Positions 1 to 8,762 are shown, counted from the first letter of the stretch. The stretch is 64,000 nt of DNA from Streptomyces sp. NRRL WC-3626 (GCF_000718785.1 NZ_JOCA01000033.1:1-64000), one strand, 5' to 3'. Notes: a model not told the origin generated them from the letters alone. Program-made: numbers and translations.

Positions 1-292
1 ACATCAGCAGCATGATCGTGCCGTGCATCGTGAACGCCTGGTTGAACTGCTCGTTCGACATGATCTGCAGGCCCGGACGGGCCAGCTCGGCACGCATCAC
101 GAGCGCCATCACGCCACCGATGACGAAGAAGACGAACGACGTCACCAGATACAGCGTGCCGATCGTCTTGTGGTCCGTGGTCGTCAGCCACTTCACCACG
201 ACGTTGCCGGGACTCTTGCGCCGTACCGGCAGCTCGTTCTCGTACGAGTCCTCAGCTGCGGCGGCACCCTGGGGTTCGTTGAGGATGCTCAC
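1..292 (-). CDS. ctaD: Cytochrome c oxidase subunit I, N-terminal part only
   Basis: The gene runs off the left edge; about 97 N-terminal residues are visible. It would be the heme-copper catalytic subunit of the aa3-type terminal oxidase in the cytoplasmic membrane. The visible part has a short polar N-terminus, then the family segment beginning [19 protein letters not shown], which is transmembrane helix 1 of CtaD. The start is GTG at 292; its GTGA overlaps the TGA of ctaC by 4 bases, so the two are translationally coupled in one transcript. The heme and copper ligands lie outside the window, so catalytic integrity cannot be judged. Confidence 0.93.
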   Translation of the reverse strand, partial: MSILNEPQGAAAAEDSYENELPVRRKSPGNVVVKWLTTTDHKTIGTLYLVTSFVFFVIGGVMALVMRAELARPGLQIMSNEQFNQAFTMHGTIMLLM

Positions 293-1281
293 AGGTTGTT
301 CGTCTCCCGGTTCTTCTCGTGGCTCGTCTGCGCGATGCCGGCGGGAACGTAACCGGTCTGCCCCTTCTTCACGAGGTCCTTGAGGTGCTGCTCGTAGCGC
401 TCGGGGGAGACGACCTTCACGTTGAACAGCATCCGGGAGTGGTCGACGCCGCACAGCTCCGCACACTTGCCGAGGAAGGTGCCCTCACGGCTGGGGGTCA
501 CCTCGAAGGCGTTGGTGTGGCCCGGGATGACGTCCTGCTTCATCAGGAACGGCACCACCCAGAAGGAGTGGATGACGTCGCGCGAGGTCAGCACGAAGCG
601 GACCCGCTTGCCCTCGGGCAGCCACAGGGTGGGGCCCGGGTTGTTGGTCTGCGGGTTCCGCGTGCCGGGCGTACCGCAGTCGTAGACACCGCCGGCGTCG
701 GCCGGGAAGGCGTCCTTGTAGCGGTCCGGGATCGCCTCGAGTTCCTCGGACTTCTTCGCGTCGCCCGTGGAACCGTCGACGTTCTCGACGTAGTTGAAGC
801 ACCAGCTCCACTGGAAGCCGACCACGTTGACCGTGACGTCGGGGTTCTTCTCGAGCTTCATCAGCTCGGATTCGTCACGGGCCGTGAAGTAGAAGAACAC
901 CGAGACGATGATGAGTGGGACCACGGTGTACAACGCCTCGATGGGCATGTTGTACCGGGTCTGCGGAGGTACCTCGACCTTGGTGCGGCTGCGCCGGTGG
1001 AAGAAAGCACTCCACAGGATCAGGCCCCACACCAGCACGCCGACGGCGAGCGCGGCAGCCCAGGAACCCTGCCACAGGGAGAGGATCCGCGGAGCCTCTT
1101 CCGTGGTCGGGGTGGGCATACCGAGGCGGGGGAAGTCCTCCCATGTGCAACCGGTGGCGGTCGCAAGGACCAGGCCCGCGGTCAGTGCCTGCAGCAGCTT
1201 CCGCCGCATGGGGCGCCGCGGCTTGGGGGTACCGCCCACGCCCTTCAGGCCGTGGGGGAGGTCGGAGCCGTTGGGACTCAC
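289..1281 (-). CDS. ctaC: Cytochrome c oxidase subunit II (CuA subunit)
   Basis: Accepts electrons from cytochrome c (the bcc complex in actinobacteria) at a binuclear CuA centre and passes them to subunit I. The 330-residue product has a lipobox ending at Cys45 (LATATGC), then two membrane helices (about 73-93 and 115-133) and a periplasmic cupredoxin domain. The CuA ligands are visible as C273-x3-C277-x3-H281-x2-M284, with a further His in the HSFWV segment upstream. The length is normal for actinobacterial CtaC. The GTG start is preceded by GGGAAGG. It is the first visible gene of the ctaC-ctaD unit and is transcribed away from the desulfurase gene at 1577. Confidence 0.96.
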   Translation of the reverse strand: MSPNGSDLPHGLKGVGGTPKPRRPMRRKLLQALTAGLVLATATGCTWEDFPRLGMPTPTTEEAPRILSLWQGSWAAALAVGVLVWGLILWSAFFHRRSRTKVEVPPQTRYNMPIEALYTVVPLIIVSVFFYFTARDESELMKLEKNPDVTVNVVGFQWSWCFNYVENVDGSTGDAKKSEELEAIPDRYKDAFPADAGGVYDCGTPGTRNPQTNNPGPTLWLPEGKRVRFVLTSRDVIHSFWVVPFLMKQDVIPGHTNAFEVTPSREGTFLGKCAELCGVDHSRMLFNVKVVSPERYEQHLKDLVKKGQTGYVPAGIAQTSHEKNRETNNL

Positions 1282-1365
1282 GTAGCGCCTTCCCGAGAGT
1301 CTCGCCCGCGCTGATTGGCTGCGGCCTGCCTTCTCGCTGGTCGGTCGCCGCCCTGCGTCGGGCAG

Positions 1366-1394
1366 GGGTTTGGATGTTTATGCGGACCAAACCC
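1366..1394. promoter_or_regulatory. Inverted repeat in the ctaC upstream region
   Basis: GGGTTTGG at 1366-1373 is mirrored by CCAAACCC at 1387-1394 around a 13-base AT-rich centre, about 85-115 bases upstream of the ctaC start. This is the most AT-rich spot between the divergent genes and may be the ctaC promoter or operator. No regulator is assigned. Confidence 0.35.
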
Positions 1395-1564
1395 TAGCCG
1401 ACGCCCTCCGGGGGGTTACGGGGAGGGGGGCCATACGCGCCGCGGGTTAGACCGAGCGCCTCAACACCCGGGGTGTGCGGGTGCGCACGGCGGCCGCGCC
1501 GCCGTCGTATCGCGCCCGCGCGGCGGAGCCGCACATCGGCACGGCCCCGCGTCCCCGGGGGCGT

Positions 1565-1576
1565 TAGCGTTGCCGT
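1565..1576 (+). promoter_or_regulatory. Leaderless-type -10 element for the desulfurase fusion
   Basis: TAGCGT at 1565-1570 is followed by exactly six bases and then the GTG at 1577. This is the usual TANNNT-N6-start arrangement of leaderless actinobacterial transcripts, and no Shine-Dalgarno sequence is present. Confidence 0.55.
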
Positions 1577-2965
1577 GTGCCCTATTTCGACGCCGCTTCG
1601 GCCGCCCCTCTTCATCCCGTTGCCCGGCAGGCTCTGATGGCCTCTCTGGACGAGGGGTGGGCGGATCCGGGCCGGCTGTACCGGGAGGGGCGGCGGGCCC
1701 GGTTGTTGCTGGACGCCGCTCGGGAGGCGGCTGCCGACGTGGTGGGGTGCCGGGCGGACGAGTTGGTGTTCACCGGGTCCGGCACCGGTGCGGTGCACTC
1801 GGGGATCGCGGGGGCGCTGGCGGGGCGGCGGCGCACCGGGCCTCACCTGATCGTGTCAGCGGTCGAACACTCTTCTGTACTCCATGCGGCGGAAGTTCAC
1901 CGGGACGGCGGAGGATCGGTCACCGAGGTCGCGGTGGAGCGTACGGGTGCCGTGCGTCCGTCCGGTTACGCCGAGGCGCTGCGGCCGGACACCGCGCTGG
2001 CGTGTCTGCAGTCGGCCAACCATGAGGTGGGGACGGTGCAGCCGGTGGCCGAGGTGGCCGAGGTGTGCCGGGCGGCGGGGGTGCCGTTGCTGGTGGACGC
2101 GGCGCAGTCGCTGGGGTGGGGGCCGGTGGAGGGCGGCTGGTCGCTGCTGGCGGCGAGCGCGCACAAGTGGGGCGGTCCGTCGGGGGTGGGGCTGCTCGTC
2201 GTACGCAAGGGGGTGCGGTTCGCGCCCCAGGGGCCCCGGGACGAGCGGGAGTCGGGGCGGGCGGCCGGGTTCGAGAACCTGCCGGCGATCGTGGCGGCGG
2301 CGGCTTCGCTGCGGGCGGTACGGGCGGAGGCGGCCGAGCAGGCGGTACGGCTGCGGGAACTGACGGAACGGATCCGGGCGCGGGTGCCCGGGCTGGTGCC
2401 GGACGTGGAGGTGGTCGGGGACCCGGAGCGGCGGCTGCCCGGGATCGTCACGTTCTCCTGTCTCTACGTCGACGGGGAGACGGTGCTGCACGAACTGGAC
2501 CGGGCCGGCTTCTCGGTGTCGTCCGGGTCGTCGTGTACGAGCAGCACGCTGACGCCGAGCCATGTGCTGAGGGCGATGGGGGTGCTCAGCGAGGGCAATG
2601 TCCGGGTGTCGCTGCCGCCGGGCACACGGGAGGAGGACGTCGAGCGCTTCCTGTCCGTGCTGCCGGAGGTGGTGGCGGGGGTGCGGGAGAAGCTGGGCGC
2701 ACCGGCGTCCCCGCCCCCCGCCCCGGCGGAGGAAGGGACCGAAACCCTGGTGATCGACGCGGTGGGCCGCCGCTGCCCGATCCCGGTCATCGAACTGGCC
2801 AAGGCCATCGGAACGGTCCCCGTCGGCGCCACGATCCGAGTCCTGGCGGACGACGAAGCGGCCCGCCTGGACATCCCGGCCTGGTGCGAAATGCGCAACC
2901 AGGAGTACAGCGGCGAAGAACCGACCCCCCAGGGAACGGCCTACCTGATCCGCAGAACCAACTGA
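1577..2965 (+). CDS. Cysteine desulfurase fused to a C-terminal TusA-like sulfur carrier
   Basis: Residues 1-375 are a class V aminotransferase fold of the NifS/IscS type: the PLP lysine is K197 in SAHKWGG, and the persulfide-forming cysteine is C320 in SSGSSCTSS. A Pro/Ala/Glu linker (about 376-390) leads to a TusA/SirA domain (391-462) with the sulfur-accepting cysteine C400 in the motif RRCPIPVIEL. The protein probably removes sulfur from cysteine and hands it within one chain to its own TusA domain; the downstream acceptor (thiouridine, Fe-S, cofactor or sulfane pool) cannot be read from sequence. It stands alone, divergent from ctaC and convergent with the adenosine kinase across a repeat block. 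Start chosen: leaderless GTG. Confidence 0.88.
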   Translation: MPYFDAASAAPLHPVARQALMASLDEGWADPGRLYREGRRARLLLDAAREAAADVVGCRADELVFTGSGTGAVHSGIAGALAGRRRTGPHLIVSAVEHSSVLHAAEVHRDGGGSVTEVAVERTGAVRPSGYAEALRPDTALACLQSANHEVGTVQPVAEVAEVCRAAGVPLLVDAAQSLGWGPVEGGWSLLAASAHKWGGPSGVGLLVVRKGVRFAPQGPRDERESGRAAGFENLPAIVAAAASLRAVRAEAAEQAVRLRELTERIRARVPGLVPDVEVVGDPERRLPGIVTFSCLYVDGETVLHELDRAGFSVSSGSSCTSSTLTPSHVLRAMGVLSEGNVRVSLPPGTREEDVERFLSVLPEVVAGVREKLGAPASPPPAPAEEGTETLVIDAVGRRCPIPVIELAKAIGTVPVGATIRVLADDEAARLDIPAWCEMRNQEYSGEEPTPQGTAYLIRRTN

Positions 2966-2972
2966 ACCCCCT

Positions 2973-3427
2973 GGGGCCGCGGGCAACAGCGCGTTTCCAG
3001 GGCCGCGGGGAGCAGCACGTCTTCCAGGACCGCGGGAACGGCGCGTCTCTTCTGGGGCCGCGGGGAACAGCGCGTCTCTTCCAGGACCGCGGGAACGGCG
3101 CGTCTCTTCTGGGGCCGCGGGGAACAGCGCGTCTCTTCCAGGACCGCGGGGAACAGCGCGTCTCTTCCAGGACCGCGGGGAACAGCGCGTCTCTTCCAGG
3201 ACCGCGTCTCTTCTGGGGGCGCGGGGAACTGCGCAACGTCCAGAGAAGCGAGGCCCGGCCTCACCAGGGGCCGCGGGGAACAGCGCGTCTTTTCAGGGGC
3301 GCGGGGAACTGCGCGACGCCCACAGAAGCGAGGCCCAGCCTCACCAGGGGCCGCGGGGAACAGCGCGAGCACCCACAGAAGCGAGGCCCGGCCTCACCAA
3401 GGGGCGCGGGGAACTGCGCACCCCCGA
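2973..3427. repeat. Degenerate tandem-repeat block between convergent genes
   Basis: About fourteen units built on the core GGNCGCGGGGAACNGCGCG fill the space between two convergent genes. A 57-base unit occurs at 3054-3110, and its first 30 bases recur at 3111-3140. Then come two identical 29-base units (3141-3169, 3170-3198) and a truncated one (3199-3214). The distal part alternates the core with a second module beginning AGAAGCGAGGCCC at 3243, 3323 and 3376. The block has open frames on both strands but no coding signature. It probably grew by slippage or unequal exchange from a terminator-like intergenic element. Confidence 0.85.
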
Positions 3428-3492
3428 AGGGCAGGGGGCCGCACTCCACCGCGTGGGCCAGCCGACCCCACCCCACCTCACCCCCGGAGGGC

Positions 3493-4467
3493 TCAGCCGA
3501 GGTGCCCCCGGACCTCCTCCGCCGCCTCATCCCCGTACGCCTTCATGAACCGCTCCATGAAGTGCCCCCGCCGCAACTGATACTCCTGCGTCCCCACCGT
3601 CTCGATGACGAGAGTCGCCAGCATGCACCCCACCTGCGCGGCCCGCTCCAGCGAAACCCCCCACGCCAGCCCCGACAGGAACCCCGCCCGGAACGCGTCA
3701 CCGACACCCGTCGGATCGGCCTTGCGCTCCTCGTCCGGGCACCCGACCTCGATCGGCTCCTCGCCCGCCCGCTCGATACGGACGCCGCGCGCCCCGAGCG
3801 TGGTGACCCGGTGGCCGACCTTGCCCAGGATCTCCTCGTCGCTCCAGCCGGTCTTCGTCTCGATGAGCCCCTTCTCGTACTCGTTGGAGAAGAGGTAGGT
3901 CGCCCCGTCCAGCAGTATCCGGATCTCCTCGCCGTTCATCCGGGCGATCTGCTGGGAGAAGTCGGCGGCGAAGGGGATGCCGCGCGAGCGGCACTCCTCG
4001 GTGTGCCGGAGCATGCCCTCCGGGTCGTCGGCGCCGATGGAGACCAGGTCGAGGCCGCCGACCCGGTCGGCGACGGTCTTCAGCTCGATCAGCCGGGCCT
4101 CGCTCATCGCGCCCGTGTAGAAGGAGCCGATCTGGTTGTGGTCGGAGTCCGTGGTGCACACGAAACGGGCGGTGTGCAGCGTGTCGGAGATCCGGACGGA
4201 CTCGGTGTCGACGCCGTGCCGGTCCAGCCAGGCCCGGTACTCGTCGAAGTCGAAGCCGGCGGCGCCGACAAGGATCGGCCGGGTGCCGAGCTGGCCCATG
4301 CCGAAGGCGATGTTCGCGCCCACGCCGCCCCTGCGCACGTCGAGGTTGTCGACCAGGAAGGACAGCGAGACCGTGTGCAGCTGGTCCGCGACGAACTGGT
4401 CGGCGAAGCGTCCGGGGAAGGTCATGAGGTGGTCGGTGGCGATGGAGCCGGTGACTGCGATGCGCAC
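3493..4467 (-). CDS. adoK: Adenosine kinase, PfkB/ribokinase family
   Basis: Phosphorylates adenosine to AMP in purine salvage. The 324-residue protein opens MRIAVTGSIATDHLM and carries the PfkB GG substrate loop (RRGGVGANIAFG) and the C-terminal signature DPTGVGDAF, with the catalytic base Asp at residue 257. Length, opening motif and the position of this Asp match the unusual Mycobacterium tuberculosis adenosine kinase Rv2202c, from memory, better than typical ribokinases; that gene also lies near ctaC. Start GTG at 4467, with CAGGAG about 10 bases upstream. Convergent with the desulfurase fusion. Confidence 0.88.
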   Translation of the reverse strand: MRIAVTGSIATDHLMTFPGRFADQFVADQLHTVSLSFLVDNLDVRRGGVGANIAFGMGQLGTRPILVGAAGFDFDEYRAWLDRHGVDTESVRISDTLHTARFVCTTDSDHNQIGSFYTGAMSEARLIELKTVADRVGGLDLVSIGADDPEGMLRHTEECRSRGIPFAADFSQQIARMNGEEIRILLDGATYLFSNEYEKGLIETKTGWSDEEILGKVGHRVTTLGARGVRIERAGEEPIEVGCPDEERKADPTGVGDAFRAGFLSGLAWGVSLERAAQVGCMLATLVIETVGTQEYQLRRGHFMERFMKAYGDEAAEEVRGHLG

Positions 4468-4584
4468 GGCGTCGATACTCCTGAGGGAGGGGGTCTGACC
4501 CTTCACGCTACCGGCTGGGACGGGCCCGTAGAAGCAGCCGGAACTACCCGATAGTAGGTCTTTCTTCGTGACCTTGGACGTGCA

Positions 4585-4596
4585 TACGGTGCCGGT
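4585..4596 (+). promoter_or_regulatory. Leaderless-type -10 element
   Basis: TACGGT at 4585-4590 is followed by six bases and the ATG at 4597. There is no ribosome-binding site, so transcription probably starts at the A of the start codon. Confidence 0.55.
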
Positions 4597-4806
4597 ATGA
4601 CGAACCTCAAGGTCCACTCCCCCGCTCCCGGGGACCTCGAAGGCGGCCTGGCGTCGCTGCGCGGCGACTGTGCCCGGATGGTCCCCCACTGGGCGGCCCC
4701 CGACCGGGTGACCGCCCGGCCGGTCCCCCCGTCCTCGATCCACGGCGTGACCGTTCCGCCCGGATCGGCGCGGCTGCTGGACGCGATGTCGGAGTACGGC
4801 GACTGA
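4597..4806 (+). CDS. Small conserved-type hypothetical protein
   Basis: A 69-residue soluble protein starting MTNLKVHSPAPGDLEGGLASL; I do not recognise a family. It has no signal peptide or membrane segment and ends in an acidic tail. Codon use has the expected G/C third positions, and the start sits behind a leaderless promoter motif, which supports it as a real gene. It is divergent from adenosine kinase, with 129 bases between the starts, and 150 bases before the next gene. An alternative is that it is only a spurious frame in the promoter region of the following gene. Confidence 0.6.
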   Translation: MTNLKVHSPAPGDLEGGLASLRGDCARMVPHWAAPDRVTARPVPPSSIHGVTVPPGSARLLDAMSEYGD

Positions 4807-4956
4807 GCCGTCGCGGCCCCCGGGGAACCGCGCGCTCCTCCGCTGCGTCCCATCGCCGTCCCCCGTAAAGGGGATGCGGGATACGACCCCGAGCAGTCCC
4901 GGCACGACCGGGAAAGGGTCCTTCCGGGACAGCTGCGCAGCCGAAGGAGCGATGCG

Positions 4957-6840
4957 GTGAACACCGAGCGACCCGACAACGACGACGAGGCGCGCCCGCC
5001 CACGGGCGGCGCGCCCGGCTCCGGGGGCGCATCGGAGGAGCCGACGGCAACCGGACCCGAGCCGGACCGGTCCGACGCCTCCGAGCCCGGCACCGGGAGC
5101 GCTGGTGAGGAGCGGAAGGAACACCAGGACCCGGTGGCGTCCGGGCCCGGCCCGGACGCCGCCCCGGCCTCCGACCGGCCCCACGACACCACGCCCGACG
5201 CCGCTGCCGGCAGGCCGGCCGAGCCGGTGGCCCGGGGGCCCCGTGCCGTGGACGGGCGTCCCGGTGGCGCCCGCGAGGACACCGAGGCTTCCTCCCCCGA
5301 CGGGCCCGGGGACGCCACGCCGGGCCCCGAAGCCGCCCCCGAGCCGGACCCGGTACCCGACGAGCCGGTGGTCGGGGCGTCCCCCGCTCCCCGCCCGGAC
5401 GGGGCCGGGCCGTCCCCCCGGCGCCGCTCCCCCGTCCTCATCGCCTCCGTCGCCGCGGCCGTACTGCTGGTCGGAGGGGGCGGGGCCTATCTCGCCGTCG
5501 GTGCCTCCGGTGGTTCCGACGGTTCCGGCGGCGGTACGACGCCGGGGGCGAACGGGGACACCTCTCCCCCGCCGCTCGCCCTGGACGGCTACTCCGAGGA
5601 CGCCTCGAACGGGATCGCGCCCGGCGAGCCCAACCCGTACGGCGCCGTCTACCGCGCCGACGGCACGCTCCCGGACGGTCCCGGCGCGGCGCCGGTGTAC
5701 CGGATCCGGGGGGAGGTGTCCCGGGAGCAGGTGGTGACGCTGGCGGAGTCCCTCGGGATGGAGGGCGAGCCGGTCGCGGAGGGCGGGTCCTGGCGGATCG
5801 GCGGCAAGGACGGTTCCGGGCCCACGCTGCGGGTCGACCGGGACGCCCCGGGCGCCTGGACGTTCAGCCGGAACACTCCCGGCACCGACAACTGCAAGGG
5901 CGCGACCTGCAAGGCCCCGTCCGGCGGCGACGGACCGGTGGTGAGCGAGGACGCCGCGAAGAAGGCCGCCGCGCCCGTGCTGAAGGCGGCGGGCCAGGAC
6001 GAGTCGAAACTCGACACGGGCCAGGTCATGGGCGGCACCCGTGTGGTGAACGCCGATCCGCGGGTCGGCGGGCTGCCCACGTACGGCTGGACGACCGGGG
6101 TGGTCGTCGGCGCCAAGGGCGAGGTGGTCGGCGGAAACGGCCGGCTCGGGGAGCCCGTGAAGGGCGACAGCTATCCGGTGGTGAGCGCCGCCGACGCGCT
6201 GAAGCGGATGAACGAGGCGCCGGGCGCGGGCGACCGCGCGGAGATCGGCGGCTGCGCGAGCCCCGTACCGCTGGGCGGGGAGTCGTGCGCGACGCCCGAG
6301 CCGCCGAAGGGCGACACCGTCACGGTCGGCGACGCGGTGTTCGGGCTGGCCTCGCACTCGGTGGACGGGCGTCCGGCGCTCGTACCGTCCTGGCTGTTCG
6401 AGGTACGGCCCGAGGGCACGGAGAGCACCTTCACGGTGACGTATCCGGCGGTCGATCCGGAGTTCCTGGCGCCGCGGGCGGGGTCCGGTGAGGCCAGCCC
6501 GGCGCCCACGAAGCCCGGTGACGAGCCGACGGCGGCCCCGTCGGCCCGGGACGTCGACGTCGAGGGCTACACCGCCGAGGGCGACGAGCTGACCGTGACC
6601 TTCACCGGCGGTGTGTGCGCCGACTACAAGGTGACGGCGCGCGAGGACGGCGGCCGGGTGACGGTGCGGGTGACCGAGACGCCGTGGCCGGACAAGGTGT
6701 GCATCATGATCGCCAAGGGGTACCAGCAGACGGTACGGCTGGACACCCCGCTGGGCGACCGTGAGGTCGTGGGCACGGACGGCGATCCGGTCCCGCTGCA
6801 CAAGGACGGCGCCCGGCTCCCGGCACCGCCCACCCGCTGA
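4957..6840 (+). CDS. Large membrane-anchored extracellular protein, function unknown
   Basis: The product has 627 residues. About 155 N-terminal residues are a disordered Pro/Ala/Gly/Asp/Glu-rich region that would be cytoplasmic. A short RRR stretch then precedes one membrane helix (about 160-181, VLIASVAAAVLLVGGGGAYL). The remaining ~440 residues would be extracellular and contain several cysteines, including a DNCKGATC pair, a central repeat-like region and a C-terminal domain with PWPDKVCIMIAKGYQQTV. The overall layout is like actinobacterial type II membrane proteins of unknown role. GTG start at 4957, with AAGGAG at 4943-4948. It is followed by a strong terminator. Function is not assignable. 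Confidence 0.8.
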   Translation: MNTERPDNDDEARPPTGGAPGSGGASEEPTATGPEPDRSDASEPGTGSAGEERKEHQDPVASGPGPDAAPASDRPHDTTPDAAAGRPAEPVARGPRAVDGRPGGAREDTEASSPDGPGDATPGPEAAPEPDPVPDEPVVGASPAPRPDGAGPSPRRRSPVLIASVAAAVLLVGGGGAYLAVGASGGSDGSGGGTTPGANGDTSPPPLALDGYSEDASNGIAPGEPNPYGAVYRADGTLPDGPGAAPVYRIRGEVSREQVVTLAESLGMEGEPVAEGGSWRIGGKDGSGPTLRVDRDAPGAWTFSRNTPGTDNCKGATCKAPSGGDGPVVSEDAAKKAAAPVLKAAGQDESKLDTGQVMGGTRVVNADPRVGGLPTYGWTTGVVVGAKGEVVGGNGRLGEPVKGDSYPVVSAADALKRMNEAPGAGDRAEIGGCASPVPLGGESCATPEPPKGDTVTVGDAVFGLASHSVDGRPALVPSWLFEVRPEGTESTFTVTYPAVDPEFLAPRAGSGEASPAPTKPGDEPTAAPSARDVDVEGYTAEGDELTVTFTGGVCADYKVTAREDGGRVTVRVTETPWPDKVCIMIAKGYQQTVRLDTPLGDREVVGTDGDPVPLHKDGARLPAPPTR

Positions 6841-6849
6841 ACGACGAGG

Positions 6850-6884
6850 AAGGCGGCGGCCCCCTTCATGGGGACCGCCGCCTT
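6850..6884 (+). terminator. Intrinsic terminator after the membrane-anchored protein gene
   Basis: A 14-pair stem (6850-6864 with 6870-6884, one C/A mismatch) around the loop TTCAT is followed by CTTCC. It lies 10 bases after the stop codon and may also stop the convergent erpA transcript. Confidence 0.75.
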
Positions 6885-6919
6885 CTTCCTGTCCTGCCGG
6901 CCTGGTGGAAGGGCCCGGC

Positions 6920-7276
6920 TCAGCTGAAGGAGTCGCCGCAGGCGCAGGAGCCCGTGGCGTTCGGGTTGTCGATCGTGAAGCCCTGCTTCTCGATGGAGTC
7001 GACGAAGTCGACGGTGGCGCCGCCCAGGTACGGGGCGCTCATACGGTCGGTGACGACCTTGACACCGCCGAAGTCCTTCACCACGTCGCCGTCGAGCGAG
7101 CGCTCGTCGAAGAAGAGCTGGTAGCGCAGGCCGGAGCAGCCGCCGGGCTGGACGGCGACGCGCAGGGCGAGGTCGTCACGGCCTTCCTGGTCGAGCAGGG
7201 CCTTGACCTTGGACGCGGCGGCGTCGGTCAGGACGATGCCGTCGGTGACGGTGGTGGTCTCGTCCGATACGGACAT
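6920..7276 (-). CDS. erpA: A-type iron-sulfur carrier (HesB/IscA/ErpA family)
   Basis: A 118-residue protein that holds and inserts Fe-S clusters into apo-enzymes. The three family cysteines are visible: C47 in PGGCSGL, and C111 and C113 in the C-terminal GSCACGDSF. ATG start at 7276, with GGGAGA upstream. It is transcribed divergently from nadA, which encodes a 4Fe-4S enzyme and is a plausible client. The assignment to ErpA rather than IscA rests on the actinobacterial context and length. Confidence 0.9.
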   Translation of the reverse strand: MSVSDETTTVTDGIVLTDAAASKVKALLDQEGRDDLALRVAVQPGGCSGLRYQLFFDERSLDGDVVKDFGGVKVVTDRMSAPYLGGATVDFVDSIEKQGFTIDNPNATGSCACGDSFS

Positions 7277-7457
7277 CTACATCTCTCCCGGGTTGTACGG
7301 AGACTGCTTGCCGACGGTTGCAACCGGCGGGACCGCGGATTCATTCCGGGCCGGGCGCGTGGATTCCTCGCCTCCCTCCTCATGCTCGCACACGCGGTCC
7401 GGCGCGGAAACCGGCCCTTGTGGGGGCCTTCCGGGAACGCGTCACCGGGCGGCGGGA

Positions 7458-7512
7458 TTCACGTCACATGGACGCTATGGCCGTCGTCAAAGTGACGTGA
7501 ACCGGTTATGAT
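7458..7512 (+). promoter_or_regulatory. Candidate nadA promoter with overlapping inverted repeat
   Basis: A -10 hexamer TATGAT at 7507-7512 lies 17 bases after a weak -35, TCGTCA, at 7484-7489. A perfect 10-base inverted repeat, TTCACGTCAC (7458-7467) and GTGACGTGAA (7492-7501), has its right arm inside the promoter spacer, as expected for a repressor site. A second 8-base inverted pair, GACGCTAT (7471-7478) and ATAGCGTC (7515-7522), brackets the -10. Confidence 0.55.
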
Positions 7513-7563
7513 AGATAGCGTCATTTCGACGAGAAGTCGCCAGAAACAGAAAGGGTGCGTGCC

Positions 7564-8748
7564 GTGACCACCGCCCAGACCCAGGAGCTCGACGTACAGC
7601 CGACGCCCCTCGCCCTGCTGCTCCTCGGCCGTGAGGCCGACCCGAGGAGCGAGCGCGGAGTGGAGTGTCCCGGCGACCTCCCCTCGCCGTCCGACCCGAA
7701 CCTGGTGGAGCGGGCCCGCGCCGCCAAGGAGAAGCTCGGGGACAAGGTCTTCGTGCTCGGCCACCACTACCAGCGTGACGAGGTCATCCAGTTCGCGGAC
7801 GTCACGGGCGACTCCTTCAAGCTGGCCCGCGACGCCGCCGCCCGGCCTCAGGCCGAGTACATCGTGTTCTGCGGTGTGCACTTCATGGCCGAGTCCGCGG
7901 ACATCCTCACCGGCGACGACCAGAAGGTCGTCCTGCCCGACCTCGCGGCCGGCTGCTCCATGGCGGACATGGCCACCGCCGAGCAGGTCGCCGAGTGCTG
8001 GGACGTCCTCACCGAGGCCGGGGTGGCCGAGCAGGTCGTCCCCGTCTCGTACATGAACTCCTCGGCCGACATCAAGGCCTTCACCGGCAAGCACGGCGGC
8101 ACCATCTGTACGTCGTCCAACGCGAAGCGGGCCCTCGACTGGGCCTTCGAGCAGGGCGAGAAGGTCCTCTTCCTCCCGGACCAGCACCTGGGCCGGAACA
8201 CCGCCGTCCGCGACATGGGCATGTCCCTGGAGGACTGCGTCCTCTACAACCCGCACAAGCCGAACGGCGGGCTGACGGCGGACGAACTGCGCGCCGCGAA
8301 GATGATCCTGTGGCGCGGCCACTGCTCGGTGCACGGCCGCTTCAGCCTGGACTCGGTCGACGACGTGCGCGCCCGCATACCGGGCGTGAACGTGCTGGTG
8401 CACCCCGAGTGCCGGCACGAGGTCGTCGCCGCCGCGGACTACGTCGGCTCGACGGAGTACATCATCAGGACGCTGGAGGCCGCCCCGGCCGGCTCCAAGT
8501 GGGCCATCGGCACCGAACTGAACCTGGTCCGCCGCCTGGCGAACCGTTTCGCGTCCGAGGACAAGGAAATCGTCTTCCTCGACAAGACGGTCTGCTTCTG
8601 CTCCACGATGAACCGCATCGACCTCCCCCACCTGGTCTGGGCGCTCGAGTCGCTCGCCGAGGGCAACCTGGTCAACCGCATCGAGGTGGACAAGGAGACG
8701 GAGGCGTTCGCGAAGCTGGCCCTGGAGCGCATGCTGGCGCTGCCGTAG
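7564..8748 (+). CDS. nadA: Quinolinate synthase
   Basis: Condenses iminoaspartate with dihydroxyacetone phosphate to give quinolinate in NAD biosynthesis, using a 4Fe-4S cluster. The 394-residue protein has the three-layer NadA fold. Likely cluster cysteines are C131 (GCSMAD), C283 (HPECRHE) and one of C344/C346 in the CFCSTMN motif; the substrate-binding GHHYQRDE sits near residue 65. Two in-frame GTGs exist (7555 and 7564); the second is chosen because the AGAAAGGG site is too close to the first. nadB and nadC are not adjacent here. Confidence 0.95.
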   Translation: MTTAQTQELDVQPTPLALLLLGREADPRSERGVECPGDLPSPSDPNLVERARAAKEKLGDKVFVLGHHYQRDEVIQFADVTGDSFKLARDAAARPQAEYIVFCGVHFMAESADILTGDDQKVVLPDLAAGCSMADMATAEQVAECWDVLTEAGVAEQVVPVSYMNSSADIKAFTGKHGGTICTSSNAKRALDWAFEQGEKVLFLPDQHLGRNTAVRDMGMSLEDCVLYNPHKPNGGLTADELRAAKMILWRGHCSVHGRFSLDSVDDVRARIPGVNVLVHPECRHEVVAAADYVGSTEYIIRTLEAAPAGSKWAIGTELNLVRRLANRFASEDKEIVFLDKTVCFCSTMNRIDLPHLVWALESLAEGNLVNRIEVDKETEAFAKLALERMLALP

Positions 8749-8762
8749 GACCGCACCACATG

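Noticed and set aside
2973..3427. CRISPR array
   Set aside because: The repeats are adjacent or overlapping with no unique spacers, and no cas gene is present.
2787..3530. Several repeat-encoded proteins (minus strand) in the tandem-repeat block
   Set aside because: The periodic Arg/Pro/Ser peptides come only from the DNA repeats; no start or conserved sequence.
4468..6801. Extension of the adenosine kinase frame upstream
   Set aside because: The kinase family begins at GTG 4467; the upstream part is antisense to the membrane-protein gene.
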